Source: Lycium barbarum (Eukaryota; Streptophyta; Magnoliopsida; Solanales; Solanaceae). From it: DNA of 64,000 nucleotides. Shown here one piece after another: positions 35,867 through 47,330 of the stretch. Under the pieces are notes generated by a model. It was given only the letters and a program-made list of their open reading frames with translations, did not search any database and had not been told where the DNA came from. Made by a program: the position numbers and the translations under genes. The first letter of the stretch is position 1. Each line of letters begins with the position of its first letter. The DNA is taken from contig NC_083348.1 in NCBI RefSeq assembly GCF_019175385.1, forward strand, positions 4,417,001 through 4,481,000, given 5' to 3'.

Positions 35867-36437
35867 ATATAAGCTCACCCTAAATCTGTCGGCAAATGGC
35901 CTCAATACTAGATGTGATGTCGGGAAGCAGTCTCTGGATCACAATCTACACTCAAAAGAATGCAACAAGGTAGTATCAATAGAAACACTATGAACTGTAG
36001 ATATCATAGGCCGACTAAGATTATTATCATGCATACATCATAAAATCAATAAAATAGACAAGGCAGTCCACAACACGTAATTAAATAACCCAACAGCAAG
36101 TCAACCAAGGATAATAACAATCACTTCACTCAATGATGTCAAGAATCAAATCAACAGAAACAACAACGGAGACAAGTCTACCAACATTAACCATATTCAC
36201 GCTGTACACACATGCTAACTGATGTCATTGCTCAGTAGTTATGACCTGCAGGGACCCATGGTGTCCATGTACTACTTGTTCCGGATACTCTACAGACCTG
36301 AGCCATAAATCATCCACTCCGGAAAGAACCTCGGACGCGAATCCACATTATGTACCACTCATTTCCGGAACGAACCTCGGACCACGAGCTCAAAATCTAG
36401 GTCATATCCTCACCCCCGGTCAAAGGTACCTTTTCAT
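35867..36437 (-). other. Leader between Y LTR and gag
   Basis: About 0.57 kb, no convincing ORF. A TGGTATC-type primer-binding site is not visible beside the LTR, where other elements here have one. Either the site is of another type or this end is rearranged. Confidence 0.5.
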
Positions 36438-37514
36438 ATATATACACATTAGTATTTCTTGTTCCCTTGTTTTCAATACTCAAATCATCATTTTGTATCC
36501 CAATTTCACCGAGAAGATCCTATTAACTTCTCACCACAACAACATCAAACTGTAGGTTCAACACAATGAATAGTGACACGAAGCCCACACAGTCACTCAA
36601 TCAATTGCATATAGGAGTTCAACCACACACACATCATATTTGAAGACTAGACATGCTTTATCCTATCGATTTCACAACACATACAATCAACTAATCAAAC
36701 TCTAACTTAAGTAGACCGTAACCTACCTCAAATGTAGAGCTAGAACAATGCGAATCACTCCGCTACAGCTTTGATTTTGTGACTAGAGTAATCAAAACAT
36801 CAATTACAAGTAGTTTCCATGGTCAAGCTACCCTTTTTATGGAACCCTAAGTCTCAATTCACTTAGTTCATGACTCTACTGGTTTAATTCTTGATTAAAA
36901 AGGAGTTAACCCAGGCCATTAGAATATAAACACATGATAATCATAACCCATCAATTATAGAAGGTCTATTAGGTTCTAGGGTTACTATTACTAATTCACA
37001 ATTGGAGACCCATAAAAGGGATGATAATCATGAAGATGATAACGTAATGATTGAAAGGGATGGTTGAGACTTACCTCTCAAGGTTATTTTTGCCCTAGCT
37101 TAGTGTCACGACCCAGCTAGGGGCCGCGACGGGTACCCGAAACAATTACTGAGCACCGCTTACTCTACTGCTGGTCTCGCTCATTTAATGCTCTTTTATC
37201 AATTTTACATATCAATTGTAGGAAAAATCATATTTAATCAAAATATAAATACTTTATATACATTTGCCCCTTGGCCAACAAAATAATATACATACATATG
37301 AAAACATCTTGTGAGACCATCTAACCCACACTGCGTATCTACGAGCCTCTACTAACATAATGAATACAGGGACGAAACAAGACTCCGTCATGCCCAAAAT
37401 ATGCATATATGAATGTACATCAAAAGAATAGTCATAAGCACTTCCGAACAATGGAGTGTTATCTATCAGCTGACAGCTACTGAGGACCTGGGCCAAGCTC
37501 TCCTCCCTGTCTAA

Positions 37515-37569
37515 CTGTGGGCATGAACACAGCGTCCGAAGAAAGGACGTCAGTACGAATATTGTACCG
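37515..37569 (-). other. Three-hairpin LTR module, Z 3' LTR
   Basis: Stem one CTGTG/CACAG (CTGCG/CGCAG elsewhere), stem two GCGTCC GAAGAAA GGACGT (CCCCC/GGGGG elsewhere), stem three CAGTAC/GTACCG. Both first stems differ from the other families by paired changes. Confidence 0.75.
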
Positions 37570-39077
37570 AGTATGAGAGGCATACATAATGAAAGGAGAC
37601 ATCAGTAATATGGGAATAACATCAACATGAGACATATGGATCTGACTGATAATCATAAATAAAGTAATGCATGCTATCTTACTCATACTCATCATCATAA
37701 CATGTATGCATCATATGCAAGCTGCCCGTCCATGTCGGAACGGTGTGATAATCAATAATATTAGCCCGCGTCCAGGCCTCCCGCGTCCGGGGTACCATCT
37801 CATGCCGCCCACTAGTGGTGTCTGCCCACGCCCGTAGGTCGTGGTGTATCCGTATCGCCGCCCGCCGAAGCGGTGTCTGCCCGGCCAACTAGGCCTGGTG
37901 TGAAATGCTCAATATAAATGCTCATAGTAATATGCTTATCATAAAATACTTATCTTACCATAATGCGTATATAAGACTCATGATCAACTTTACTCTATCG
38001 GGGTGACGTAAGGTCGTGATCCCCCGATTACATTATGGAACCATCATGGACATTCCACCTCACCTTGAAAAGACTAGTACATAAGGTGAGTGTAGGCAAG
38101 GAATAACATCATCATTATTCTAATGTCATCATATCGCATAACTTATCTCATATAGACATTCGTAGGCATAAGCTTTTAACTTCTTAGAATGTAAGAACTC
38201 ATGAAAGGAATAGGGATTCAAACTAAAAGATTCATGCCATTAGAAAGAAGGACTAGCCTCACATACCTTGGTCGCTTAGCTAAGATATTGCTCACTTGTT
38301 TTCCGTCGACATGACGTCGTTACCTTCATAAGAGAATTCGTATCAACATTAGTGAGCTAACTATAAGAACGCGTCGCTAATTCTAGGAGAAGTCGGACAA
38401 CGCTTCCTTCGCTCATACTAATTTTCTCGCGTTCTATATCAACTCCCAATATTCATGATATTATTCGCAATCATGATCGACAATCGTCATTTACGTACAT
38501 TTGGCAAAATCCACCATTTTCCTCCAATTTTCCCTTATTTCTACTTCTAGCTCATCCTTGTGTTTTCATGCATTTAATGCTTGTTTCATGATATAAACAT
38601 CATTTATAACGTATTAGTACTCACAACACTTCAATATTCATAGTCCAATTCCACTATCATTCATTTATGTCACTATTCACTCAATAATGACCCATTTCTA
38701 TGTTCTTCTACATTTCAAGTGTCTAAGCTTTCCAATACTTCAAACAACATGGAATAATCATGAAACTTACCTTGGATGATGGTTGAACAATCCTTAAGTT
38801 GAAATACTTCAATTAGCCAAAACCCTAGTTCCACCTTCTTGGGAATTTCTTGACTTAGAAGATCCTTTGATGTGTTGTTACACTTACTTTTATGAATTTG
38901 GTTTTGATAATCTTGATATCTCCTTTGATTCTCTTGAATTCTTGTGGAGGAAATATTTGGAGGGTTCTAGAAGTCTGTTGAGTTGGTTGAATGAATAATG
39001 AGTTGAAATGAGGCTTAGGTCCCCTTTAAAAATCACAAATCTGATCTTTAATGAATTTTTGTCGGGATGAACAGTGG

Positions 39078-39450
39078 TCGTAAACCACCATATACGGACC
39101 GTATTTTGATTTACGGTCCGTCCACTGTGGTCGTTTTTAAGCATTCCAAAAACAGAAGGTTTGGCTGGGGATTATGGCGATTTACGACTGAGGTTTACGG
39201 TCCGTAAACCAGTTTACGGGCCGTCCTCCAAGTCGTGTTTAACCATTTCAAAGACAGAAAGTTTTGGCTGATGGACATGGTAGTTTACGACCTGGTTTAC
39301 AGTCTGTAAACCAGTTTACGGGCCGTAAACTGGGTCGTATTTAACCATATTCAACATTTACAGAAAGTTGAGATTTTTGACAAGCTGGAGGACGACTGCA
39401 CTATACGGTCCGTAAATCACTTTACGGGCCGTATAGTGCCATATACGACC
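39078..39450. repeat. CpG palindrome array, Z 3' LTR
   Basis: Repeated TTTACGGTCCGTAAA and TTTACGGGCCGTAAA palindromes, with CAGTTTACGGGCCGT and TATACGGTCCGTA variants. One unit of about 45 bp is absent from the other LTR. Confidence 0.9.
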
Positions 39451-39591
39451 ACTGGGCTGAAAAGTTTTTCCGCGACTTTCTTATTTCCAAAAATTCTTAA
39501 TTAGCCATTCCCGACTTAATAAAACATCATTCACTCAATTTTCATCATTCCACTCATCATACAAGTACGGAGAAATTTCCGAGGTGTAACA

Positions 39592-39628
39592 TTCTTCCCC
39601 CCTTTTGGAACATTCGTCCTCGAATGTT
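39592..39628 (-). promoter_or_regulatory. Z polypurine tract and upstream hairpin
   Basis: The minus-strand purine run AAAAGGGGGGAAGAA abuts the LTR, preceded by AACATTCG-TCCT-CGAATGTT (39609-39628, plus view). Confidence 0.85.
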
Positions 39629-39839
39629 CGACACTCGGAGATTCTGGAATTTTTTTTCCAGAGTTTCCTTTGTAAGTTGGATACTACCTTTCCATTACAA
39701 CACCCACAATATCTTTGCCTCACAGGGCTATATCACAATATCAACACATTTATGGCCACACACGGCAAAAAACACAAAACTAAAACATACGTACCTTACA
39801 CCATCGACGTCTCATCTTGAATCTCTCTGGGGATTGGAA

Positions 39840-42800
39840 CTAATGGGGGTACATAGATTTCATCTTCTCCTCCGCTTCCCAAGTCATTTCTTCCCGATTA
39901 TTGTTCCGCCATAGAACTTTGACTAAAGCAACCTCTTTATTCCGAAGCCTTCGTACTTGTCTATCCAAAATGGCAATGGGCATCTCCTCGTATGTTAGCT
40001 CCTCTGTTACTTGCACATCATCAATCGGGACTATTCTTGTTGGGTCTCCAATACACTTGCGGAGCATCGAAACATGGAATACTGGATGCACGGATTCGAG
40101 CTCTGAAGGCAAGTCCAATTCGTAGGCTACTCGACCCACCTTGCGAATGATTTGGTAGGGTCCGATATATCTGAGACTTAGCTTTCCTTTCTTGCCAAAT
40201 CTCATCACTCCCTTCATCGGCGATACCTTCAGGAACACCCAATCGCCCACCTGAAATTCCAAATCTCGTCGGCGATTATCTGCATAAGACTTTTGGCGAC
40301 TTTGAGCTGTTAACAGTCGGTCTCGAATCACTTTAACCTTTTCAACTGCTTGTTGGATCAAGTCGGGGCCTATCAATTGTACTTCTCCGGATTCAAACCA
40401 TCCAATTGGAGATCTGCATTTTCTTCCATATAAGGCTTCATACGGGGCCATTTGAATACTGGAATGATAGCTGTTATTATAGGCAAATTCAATAAGAGGC
40501 AAATGCTCATCCCAACTACCGCCAAAGCCCAATACACATGCCCGTAGCATATCCTCTAAGGTCTGAATAGTGCGCTCGGCTTGTCCGTCAGTCTGCGGAT
40601 GGAACGCCGTACTGAGCTTAACTTGGGTACCTAGACCTTCTTGAAAGGACTTCCAGAACTTGGCTGTAAACTGTGCCCCTCTGTCTATGATAATGGCCAA
40701 AGGAATACCGTGAAGTCGTACAATCTCCTTGAGATACAATTTAGCATAATCTTCCGCTGAATATATGGTCCTAACGGGGAGAAAATGAGCTGCTTTCGTG
40801 AGTCTATCCACGATCACCCATATAGAATCATACTTCCCTCGCGTACGGGGTAATCCCACCACAAAATCCATGTTAATTTCTTCCCATTTCCACGTAGGAA
40901 TTTCCATTGCTTGCAATAACCCTCCTGGCTTTTGATGCTCGGCCTTCACTTGCTGGCAATTCAGACACTGTGCTACAAATTCTGCTATGTCTCGCTTCAT
41001 GCCATCCCACCAGTATACCAATTTGAGATCGTGGTACATCTTGGTTGCACCTGGATGAATAGAAATCCGGGAATAATGTGCTTCCTCTAAAATCCGTTGG
41101 CGCAAGTTTGCCACATTCGGTACATATAGCCGGCCTCGATATCTAAGAACCCCTTCTATGGAAACTTCGAATGGAGACTCTTCCTTTTCCTGAGATAGAT
41201 CTCGATAGTGGCTTAACTGAGGATCTTCATATTGCCGTTCCTTCACTTCTAGATTCAATGATGAAACTGTGGGGTCATTGACGCTAATACCTTCATCTCC
41301 TGAATCAATGGGCCGTACACCGAGACTTGCTAACCGATGGACTTCACGAACCATTTCTCGCTTTTCCGAAGGAACTCCACATAAACTACCCATCGATCGG
41401 CGGCTAAGTGCATCTGCTACTACATTCGCCTTTCCTGGATGATATAGAATGTTCACATCATAATCCTTCAGTAATTCTAGCCATCTCTTTTGCCGCAGGT
41501 TCAACTCCTTCTGTTTGAAAATATATTGAAGGCTTTTGTGATCCGTATAGACGTCCACGTGCACACCATATAAGTAGTGTCTCCATATTTTCAATGCATG
41601 AATGACCGCAGCTAGCTCAAGATCATGAGTAGGATAATTCTGTTCATGTTCTCGCAACTGTCTCGAAGCATAAGCAATAACTTTTCCATTCTGCATCAAC
41701 ACACATCCTAATCCCACACCGGAGGCGTCACAATATACTACATAGCCATCTGATCCTTCTGGAAGTGTTAGCACTGGCGCTGAGGTCAGCCTGTTTTTCA
41801 ACTCTTGGAAGCTACGCTCACAGGTATCACTCCACTGGAATTTAGCCGACTTCTGGGTTAACTTTGTCAATGGGGCTGAAATAGATGAGAAGCCCTCTAC
41901 GAATCTTCGATAATAACCTGCCAAACCCAGAAAACTATGAACGTTTATAGGCGTCGTAGGCCTTGGCCAAGTCTTCACAGCTTCTATTTTCTGAGTGTCA
42001 ACTCGAACACCATCATCTGAAATAACATGACCCAGGAATGCAACAGAATTAAGCCCAAACTCGCACTTCGAAAACTTTGCATACAATTCTCGATCTCGAA
42101 GAACGCCAAGAACAATTCTTAGATGATCTGCATGTTCTGATTCTGTACGAGAGTACACCAAAATATCGTCGATGAACACTATCACAAAAAGGTCCAAGAA
42201 CGGCCTGAACACATTATTCATTAAATTCATGAACACTGCCGGGGCATTCGTCAACCCGAACGACATTACTCGAAACTCGTAGTGACCATATCTTGTCCTG
42301 AAGGCAGTCTTGGGAATATCTGCTTCCCTAATTCTCACCTGATGATAACCTGATCTCAGATCTATCTTGGAAAACCATTTAGCACCTTGCAATTGATCGA
42401 ACAAGTCGTCAATTCTAGGAAGAGGGTATTTATTCTTTATTGTCACCTTGTTCAACTGCCTGTAGTCGATGCACATTCGTTGCGATCCGTCTTTCTTCCT
42501 TACGAACAAGACTGGTTCTCCCCATGGCGAGGAACTAGGCCTTATAAACCCCTTCTCAAGTAAATCCTTTAGCTGTGCTTTCAGCTCTTTCAGTTCTGCT
42601 GGAGCCATTCGATATGGAGGAACAGAAATAGGCTTGGTGTCTGGTAGTACATCAATATTAAAGTCGATCTCCCTTTCTGGAGGAAGGCCTGGTAACTCGT
42701 CGGGAAACACATCTGGGAATTCATTCACTACCGGGACAGACTGGAAAGTTGGCACTTCCGCTTCCGTGTCATGAACCCGAACTAGATGACAAATATAACC

Positions 42801-42950
42801 CTTGGCTATCATCTTCCTCGCCTTAAGGTAGGAAATAAACCTACCCTTTGGGGAAATTGTATTACCTTTCCACTCGAGTATGGGCTCTCCCGGAAATTGG
42901 AATCGAATTACCTTTGTCCGGCAACAAACATTAGCATAGCATGATGCCAA
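39840..42950 (-). CDS. Z pol: RT, RNase H, integrase, chromodomain
   Basis: 1036 codons without interruption. [46 protein letters not shown], active site FIDDILVYS. RNase [46 protein letters not shown]. Integrase: HHCC zinc region ([22 protein letters not shown]), core DDE with [16 protein letters not shown] (usually SDRG; Asp kept) and [11 protein letters not shown]-terminus: [10 protein letters not shown], then chromodomain [22 protein letters not shown]. Such a tail targets integration to modified chromatin in chromoviruses. The upstream stop separates it from gag-protease, so on its own it lacks a start. A stop after YPH trims a few residues compared with relatives. Confidence 0.95.
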   Translation of the reverse strand: MASCYANVCCRTKVIRFQFPGEPILEWKGNTISPKGRFISYLKARKMIAKGYICHLVRVHDTEAEVPTFQSVPVVNEFPDVFPDELPGLPPEREIDFNIDVLPDTKPISVPPYRMAPAELKELKAQLKDLLEKGFIRPSSSPWGEPVLFVRKKDGSQRMCIDYRQLNKVTIKNKYPLPRIDDLFDQLQGAKWFSKIDLRSGYHQVRIREADIPKTAFRTRYGHYEFRVMSFGLTNAPAVFMNLMNNVFRPFLDLFVIVFIDDILVYSRTESEHADHLRIVLGVLRDRELYAKFSKCEFGLNSVAFLGHVISDDGVRVDTQKIEAVKTWPRPTTPINVHSFLGLAGYYRRFVEGFSSISAPLTKLTQKSAKFQWSDTCERSFQELKNRLTSAPVLTLPEGSDGYVVYCDASGVGLGCVLMQNGKVIAYASRQLREHEQNYPTHDLELAAVIHALKIWRHYLYGVHVDVYTDHKSLQYIFKQKELNLRQKRWLELLKDYDVNILYHPGKANVVADALSRRSMGSLCGVPSEKREMVREVHRLASLGVRPIDSGDEGISVNDPTVSSLNLEVKERQYEDPQLSHYRDLSQEKEESPFEVSIEGVLRYRGRLYVPNVANLRQRILEEAHYSRISIHPGATKMYHDLKLVYWWDGMKRDIAEFVAQCLNCQQVKAEHQKPGGLLQAMEIPTWKWEEINMDFVVGLPRTRGKYDSIWVIVDRLTKAAHFLPVRTIYSAEDYAKLYLKEIVRLHGIPLAIIIDRGAQFTAKFWKSFQEGLGTQVKLSTAFHPQTDGQAERTIQTLEDMLRACVLGFGGSWDEHLPLIEFAYNNSYHSSIQMAPYEALYGRKCRSPIGWFESGEVQLIGPDLIQQAVEKVKVIRDRLLTAQSRQKSYADNRRRDLEFQVGDWVFLKVSPMKGVMRFGKKGKLSLRYIGPYQIIRKVGRVAYELDLPSELESVHPVFHVSMLRKCIGDPTRIVPIDDVQVTEELTYEEMPIAILDRQVRRLRNKEVALVKVLWRNNNREEMTWEAEEKMKSMYPH

Positions 42951-44570
42951 CTAGTCCATACCCATAATTACGTCAAAATCTATCATCTCAAGTTCAATTA
43001 GATCGGCCCTTGTCTGACGGTCACATATAATGACCACACAGTTCTTATATACTTGTCTCGCTATTACGGGATCACCAACCGGAGTGAATACTTTGAAAGG
43101 TTTAATTGGCTCAGGTCTCACGCCAACACAATCAGCGATATACAGAGTAATATATGAGAAAGTAGAACCCGAATCAATCAGAGCATGTACATCACGGGAA
43201 AATATAGTCAGGGTACCTGTGACAACATCTGGGGAAGACTTAAGATCCTGTCGCCCAGCTAAAGCATACACACGGGGCTGAACAACACCTGAAGTAGATG
43301 CTACCCCTCTACCTCTGCCTCTACCTGCTGTAGTCTGAGGATTCTGTGCTGTCGGGCGTGCTGAAGAGGAACCCGCTGTTGAACCTGTAGGCTGAGTCCC
43401 AGCTCTATATCTTGCTGAGGGGCAATCTCTCATCATGTGACCAACTTGCCCGCAAGCATAACAAGCATCCGAACCCTGACGACACTGTCCGGAATGTAAT
43501 TTGCCACACTGGCTACACCGCGGCACTGGAGGTCTCCTCTGGCTAAAGTATCCCCTGGACTGCGAATCTGAGGCCCTCGAACTCTGCCCCTGGCCTGACT
43601 GAGTAGAACGTTCAACCCTCCTATCTGAGAATCTAGGAGGTGCACTAGTCACTGACTGACCTGAGTGCCTAGAATATGTCTGTCTCGGTCCCTCTCGGTA
43701 CTCACTGCTCTCCCCCATAGATCTAGCCCTCTTACCTTGTCTTCTGTCACCCTCACGATCACTTCTCTGCTGTCGTTGTCGTTCCTCGAGGTTCTGAGCA
43801 TGGGCCTGTATCCGGGAAATATCCATCCCGTCTTGCAAAGAGGCTGTCAGGCAATCTCTGAACAAGTGTGGTCCTAAACCACTCACAAATCTATAGACTC
43901 GGTCTCCCATGTCAGCCACCATAGTCGGAGCATACCGGGCCACTGAATTGAATTGCATACTATACTCTCGGGCACTCATGCTTCCCTGTTTCAAATTCAA
44001 GAACCTATCCGCTCTAGCTCGGCGAACTTCAGGTGGCAAGTACTGACGAATAAAGGCATCTACAAACTCTTTCCACACAGGAGGTGGTGCATTCTCCCCT
44101 CTTGTTATCATCCAATTCTTATACCATAGTACCGCCACGTCGCGAAGTCTATATGAGGCCAACTCTGCAGATTCAGTCTCAGAAGCATGCATAAGTGTTA
44201 ACGTCCTCAGCATTTCATCGATAAAACCTTGTGGGTCCTCATCCGGCTTCGACCCAAAAAATTCTGGAGGATTTAGAGTAAGGAAATCACGGGCTCTTGT
44301 ACTAGCTGAACGATCACTTGGGCCCGCATTCTGTCGTTGTGCCTGAGCGGCAACCAACTGCGTCAATAAATGTATAGCCTCGGACCCTTGTTGACCCGAA
44401 TCACCCGGTGGAGGAATCAGAGCTGAGGCTCCTCTCTGCTCTTCTACATTGGGCACGACCTCACTTTGCGATTCACTTTCCTCTACCCCCGCCGGAGGCT
44501 CCCTTGCTGCCCGCTTCTTCGTCGTAGCTTTGCCTTTCTGGGCAGCTGTAGCTTTTCCTTTCGGCGGCAT
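42951..44570 (-). CDS. Z gag and protease, ended by a W-to-TAG codon
   Basis: Start chosen at MPPKGKATAAQKGK (44570); an in-frame ATG at 44618 is upstream and has no counterpart in X. A basic N-terminus precedes the gag domain (FFGSKPDEDPQGFIDEML, YRLRDVAVLWYKNW, FIRQYLPPEVRRARADRF, REYSMQFNSVARYAP). Arg/Ser-rich linker, knuckle CYACGQVGHMMRDC, then protease with ALIDSGSTFSYIT and FDVIMGMD. A TAG at 42951-42953 follows MGMD where relatives have Trp. The frame then continues without change into pol. This is the only obvious break in the coding region. Confidence 0.95.
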   Translation of the reverse strand: MPPKGKATAAQKGKATTKKRAAREPPAGVEESESQSEVVPNVEEQRGASALIPPPGDSGQQGSEAIHLLTQLVAAQAQRQNAGPSDRSASTRARDFLTLNPPEFFGSKPDEDPQGFIDEMLRTLTLMHASETESAELASYRLRDVAVLWYKNWMITRGENAPPPVWKEFVDAFIRQYLPPEVRRARADRFLNLKQGSMSAREYSMQFNSVARYAPTMVADMGDRVYRFVSGLGPHLFRDCLTASLQDGMDISRIQAHAQNLEERQRQQRSDREGDRRQGKRARSMGESSEYREGPRQTYSRHSGQSVTSAPPRFSDRRVERSTQSGQGQSSRASDSQSRGYFSQRRPPVPRCSQCGKLHSGQCRQGSDACYACGQVGHMMRDCPSARYRAGTQPTGSTAGSSSARPTAQNPQTTAGRGRGRGVASTSGVVQPRVYALAGRQDLKSSPDVVTGTLTIFSRDVHALIDSGSTFSYITLYIADCVGVRPEPIKPFKVFTPVGDPVIARQVYKNCVVIICDRQTRADLIELEMIDFDVIMGMD

Positions 44571-44759
44571 TTTTCTGAAACCATAACACACTTTTAGGGA
44601 TGATATAATCCTAGACATGGCTCTATCGCACGATTCATGAGAAGAAGGATGGTCATTTTCCTAAATGCCCTGTAGCCTCTTGTTTATTAGCGTGGCGCGC
44701 AACACACCATAAACAAGGCTCTACTAGACACAGCTCGTAGACACTTCCTAGGGCGAACT

Positions 44760-44771
44760 GCTCTGATACCA
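44760..44771 (-). promoter_or_regulatory. Primer-binding site of Z
   Basis: Minus-strand TGGTATCAGAGC, four bases inside the 5' LTR. Confidence 0.95.
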
Positions 44772-45185
44772 CTTCTGTCACGACCCAGCTAGGGGCCGCG
44801 ACGGGTACCCGGAGCAATTACCGAGCACCGCTTACTCTACTGCTGGTCTCGCTCATTTAATACTCTTTTATCAATTTTACATACCAATTGTAGGAAAATC
44901 ATATTTAATCAAAATATAAATACTTTATATACAATTGCCCCTTGGCCATCAAAATAATATACATACATATGAAAACATCTTGTGAGACCATCTAACCCAC
45001 ACTGCGTATCTACGAGCCTCTACTAACATAATGAATACAGGGACGGAACAAGACTCTGTCATGCCCAAAATATGCATATATGAATGTACATCAAAAGAAT
45101 AGTCATAAGCACCTCTGAACAATGGAGTGCTATCTATCAGCTGACAGCTACTGAGGACCTGGGCCAAGCTCTCCTCCCTGTCTAC

Positions 45186-45240
45186 CTGTGGGCATGAACA
45201 CAGCGTCCGAAGAAAGGACGTCAGTACGAATATTGTACCG
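45186..45240 (-). other. Three-hairpin LTR module, Z 5' LTR
   Basis: Same as the copy at 37515-37569. Confidence 0.75.
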
Positions 45241-46742
45241 AGTATGAGAGGCATACATAATGAAAGGAGACATCAGTAATATGGGAATAACATCAACATG
45301 AGACATATGGATCTGACTAATAATCATAAATGAAGTAATGCATGCTATCTTACTCATACTCATCATCATAACATGTATGCATCATATGCAAGATGCTCGT
45401 CCATGTCGGAACAGTGTGATAATCAATAATATTAGCCCGTGTCCGGGGTACCATCTCATGCCGCCCACTAGTGGTGTCTGCCCACGCCCGTAGGTCGTGG
45501 TGTATCCGTATCGCCGCCCGCCGAAGCGGTGTCTGCCCGGCCAACTAGGCCCGGTGTGAAATGCTCATGACATGCTCAATATAAATGCTCATAGTAATAT
45601 GCTTATCATAAAATACTTATCTTACCATAATGCGTATATAAGACTCATGATCAACTTTACTCTATCGGGGTGACGTAAGGTCGTGATCCCCCGATTACAT
45701 TATGGAACCATCATGGACATTCCGCCTCACCTTGAAAGGACTAGCACATAAGGTGAGTGTAGGCAAGGAATAATATCATCATTATTCTAATGTCATCATA
45801 TCGCATAACTTATCTCATATAGACATTCGTAGGCATAATCTTTTAACTTCTTAGAATGTAAGAACTCATGAAAGGAATAGGGATTCAAACTAAAAGATTC
45901 ATGCCATTAGAAAGAAGGACTAGCCTCACATACCTTGGTCGCTTAGCTAAGATATTGCTCACTTGTTTTCCGTCGACATGACGTCGTTACCTTCATAAGA
46001 GAATTCATATCAACATTAGTGAGCTAACTATAAGAACGTGTCGCTAATTCTAGGAGAAGTCGGACAACGCTTCCTTCGCTCATACTACTTTTCTCGCGTT
46101 CTATATCAACTCCCAATATTCATGATATTATTCGCAATCATGATCGACAATCGTCATTTACGTACATTTGGCAAAATCCACCATTTTCCTCCAATTTTCC
46201 CTTATTTCTACTTCTAGCTCATCCTTGCATTTTCATGCATTTAATGCTTGTTTCATGATATAAACATCATTTATAACGTATTAGTACTCACAACACTTCA
46301 ATATTCATAGTCCAATTTCACTATCATTCATTTATGTCACTATTCACTCAATAATGACTCATTTCTATGTTCTTCTACATTTCAAGTGTCTAAGCTTTCC
46401 AATACTTCAAACAACATGGAATAATCATGAAACTTACCTTGGATGATGGTTGAACAATCCTTAAGTTGAAATACTTCAATTAGCCAAAACCCTAGTTCCA
46501 CCTTCTTGGGAATTTCTTGACTTAGAAGATCCTTTGATGTGTTGTTACACTTACTTTTATGAATTTGGTTTTGATAATCTTGATATCTCCTTTGATTCTC
46601 TTGAATTCTTGTGGAGGAAATATTTGGAGGGTTCTAGAAGTCTGTTGAGTTGGTTGAATGAATAATGAGTTGAAATGAGGCTTAGGTCCCCTTTAAAAAT
46701 CACAAATCTGATCTTTAATGAATTTTTGTCGGGATGAACAGT

Positions 46743-47079
46743 GGTCGTAAACCACCATATACGGACCGTATTTTGATTTACGGTCCGTCCACTGTGGTCG
46801 TTTTTAAGCATTCCAAAAACAGAAGGTTTGGCTGGGGATTATGGCGATTTACGACTGAGGTTTACGGTCCGTAAACCAGTTTACGGGCCGTCCTCCAAGT
46901 CGTGTTTAACCATTTCAAAGACAGAAAGTTTTGGCTGATGGACATGGTAGTTTACGACCTGGTTTACGATCCGTAAACCAGTTTACGAGCCGTAAACTGG
47001 GTCGTATTTAACCATATTCAACATTTACAGAAAGTTGAGATTTTTGACAAGCTGGAGGATGACTGCACTATACGACCAC
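46743..47079. repeat. CpG palindrome array, Z 5' LTR
   Basis: Homologous to 39078-39450. Some CG dinucleotides differ between the copies by transitions, for example TTTACGATCCGTAAA here against TTTACAGTCTGTAAA there. Confidence 0.9.
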
Positions 47080-47330
47080 TGGGCTGAAATTTTTTTCCGC
47101 GACTTTCTTATTTCCAAAAATTCTTAATTAGCCATTCCCGACTTAATAACACATCATTCACTCAATTTTCATCATTCCACTCATCATACAAGTACGGAGA
47201 AATTTCCGAGGTGTAACACTTGGAAATTCGCCCTAGGTGCATGTGGGGAACTGTTTTGGAGTTTTATGAATAAAGAATTCAGAACTAAGTGTTTAAAACC
47301 CGGAATTATATCCCCGTCAACCGCTGCGGT

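Larger units (their letters stand above)
37104..39591 (-). repeat. 3' LTR of Z
   Basis: Minus strand TGTTACACCTCGG to GGTCGTGACA. Contains the palindrome array (39078-39450), tandem GCCGCCC...GGTGTCTGCCC units at 37800-37905 and the hairpin module. Confidence 0.95.
37104..47218 (-). mobile_element. Tekay/Del-like gypsy element Z, nearly intact
   Basis: LTRs of 2488 and 2443 bp, initiator-Met PBS, gag-protease and RT-RNase H-integrase-chromodomain in one frame broken by one TAG, purine tract. Target copies CTTAG (37099-37103) and CTTGG (47219-47223); the empty site in the other Y LTR reads CTTGG. The chromodomain-like tail and RT before integrase make it a chromovirus. The LTRs look very similar, so it is among the youngest insertions here. 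Confidence 0.95.
44776..47218 (-). repeat. 5' LTR of Z
   Basis: 2443 bp, close to the 3' LTR, 45 bp shorter, mainly by loss of one palindrome unit near 47065. Confidence 0.95.
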
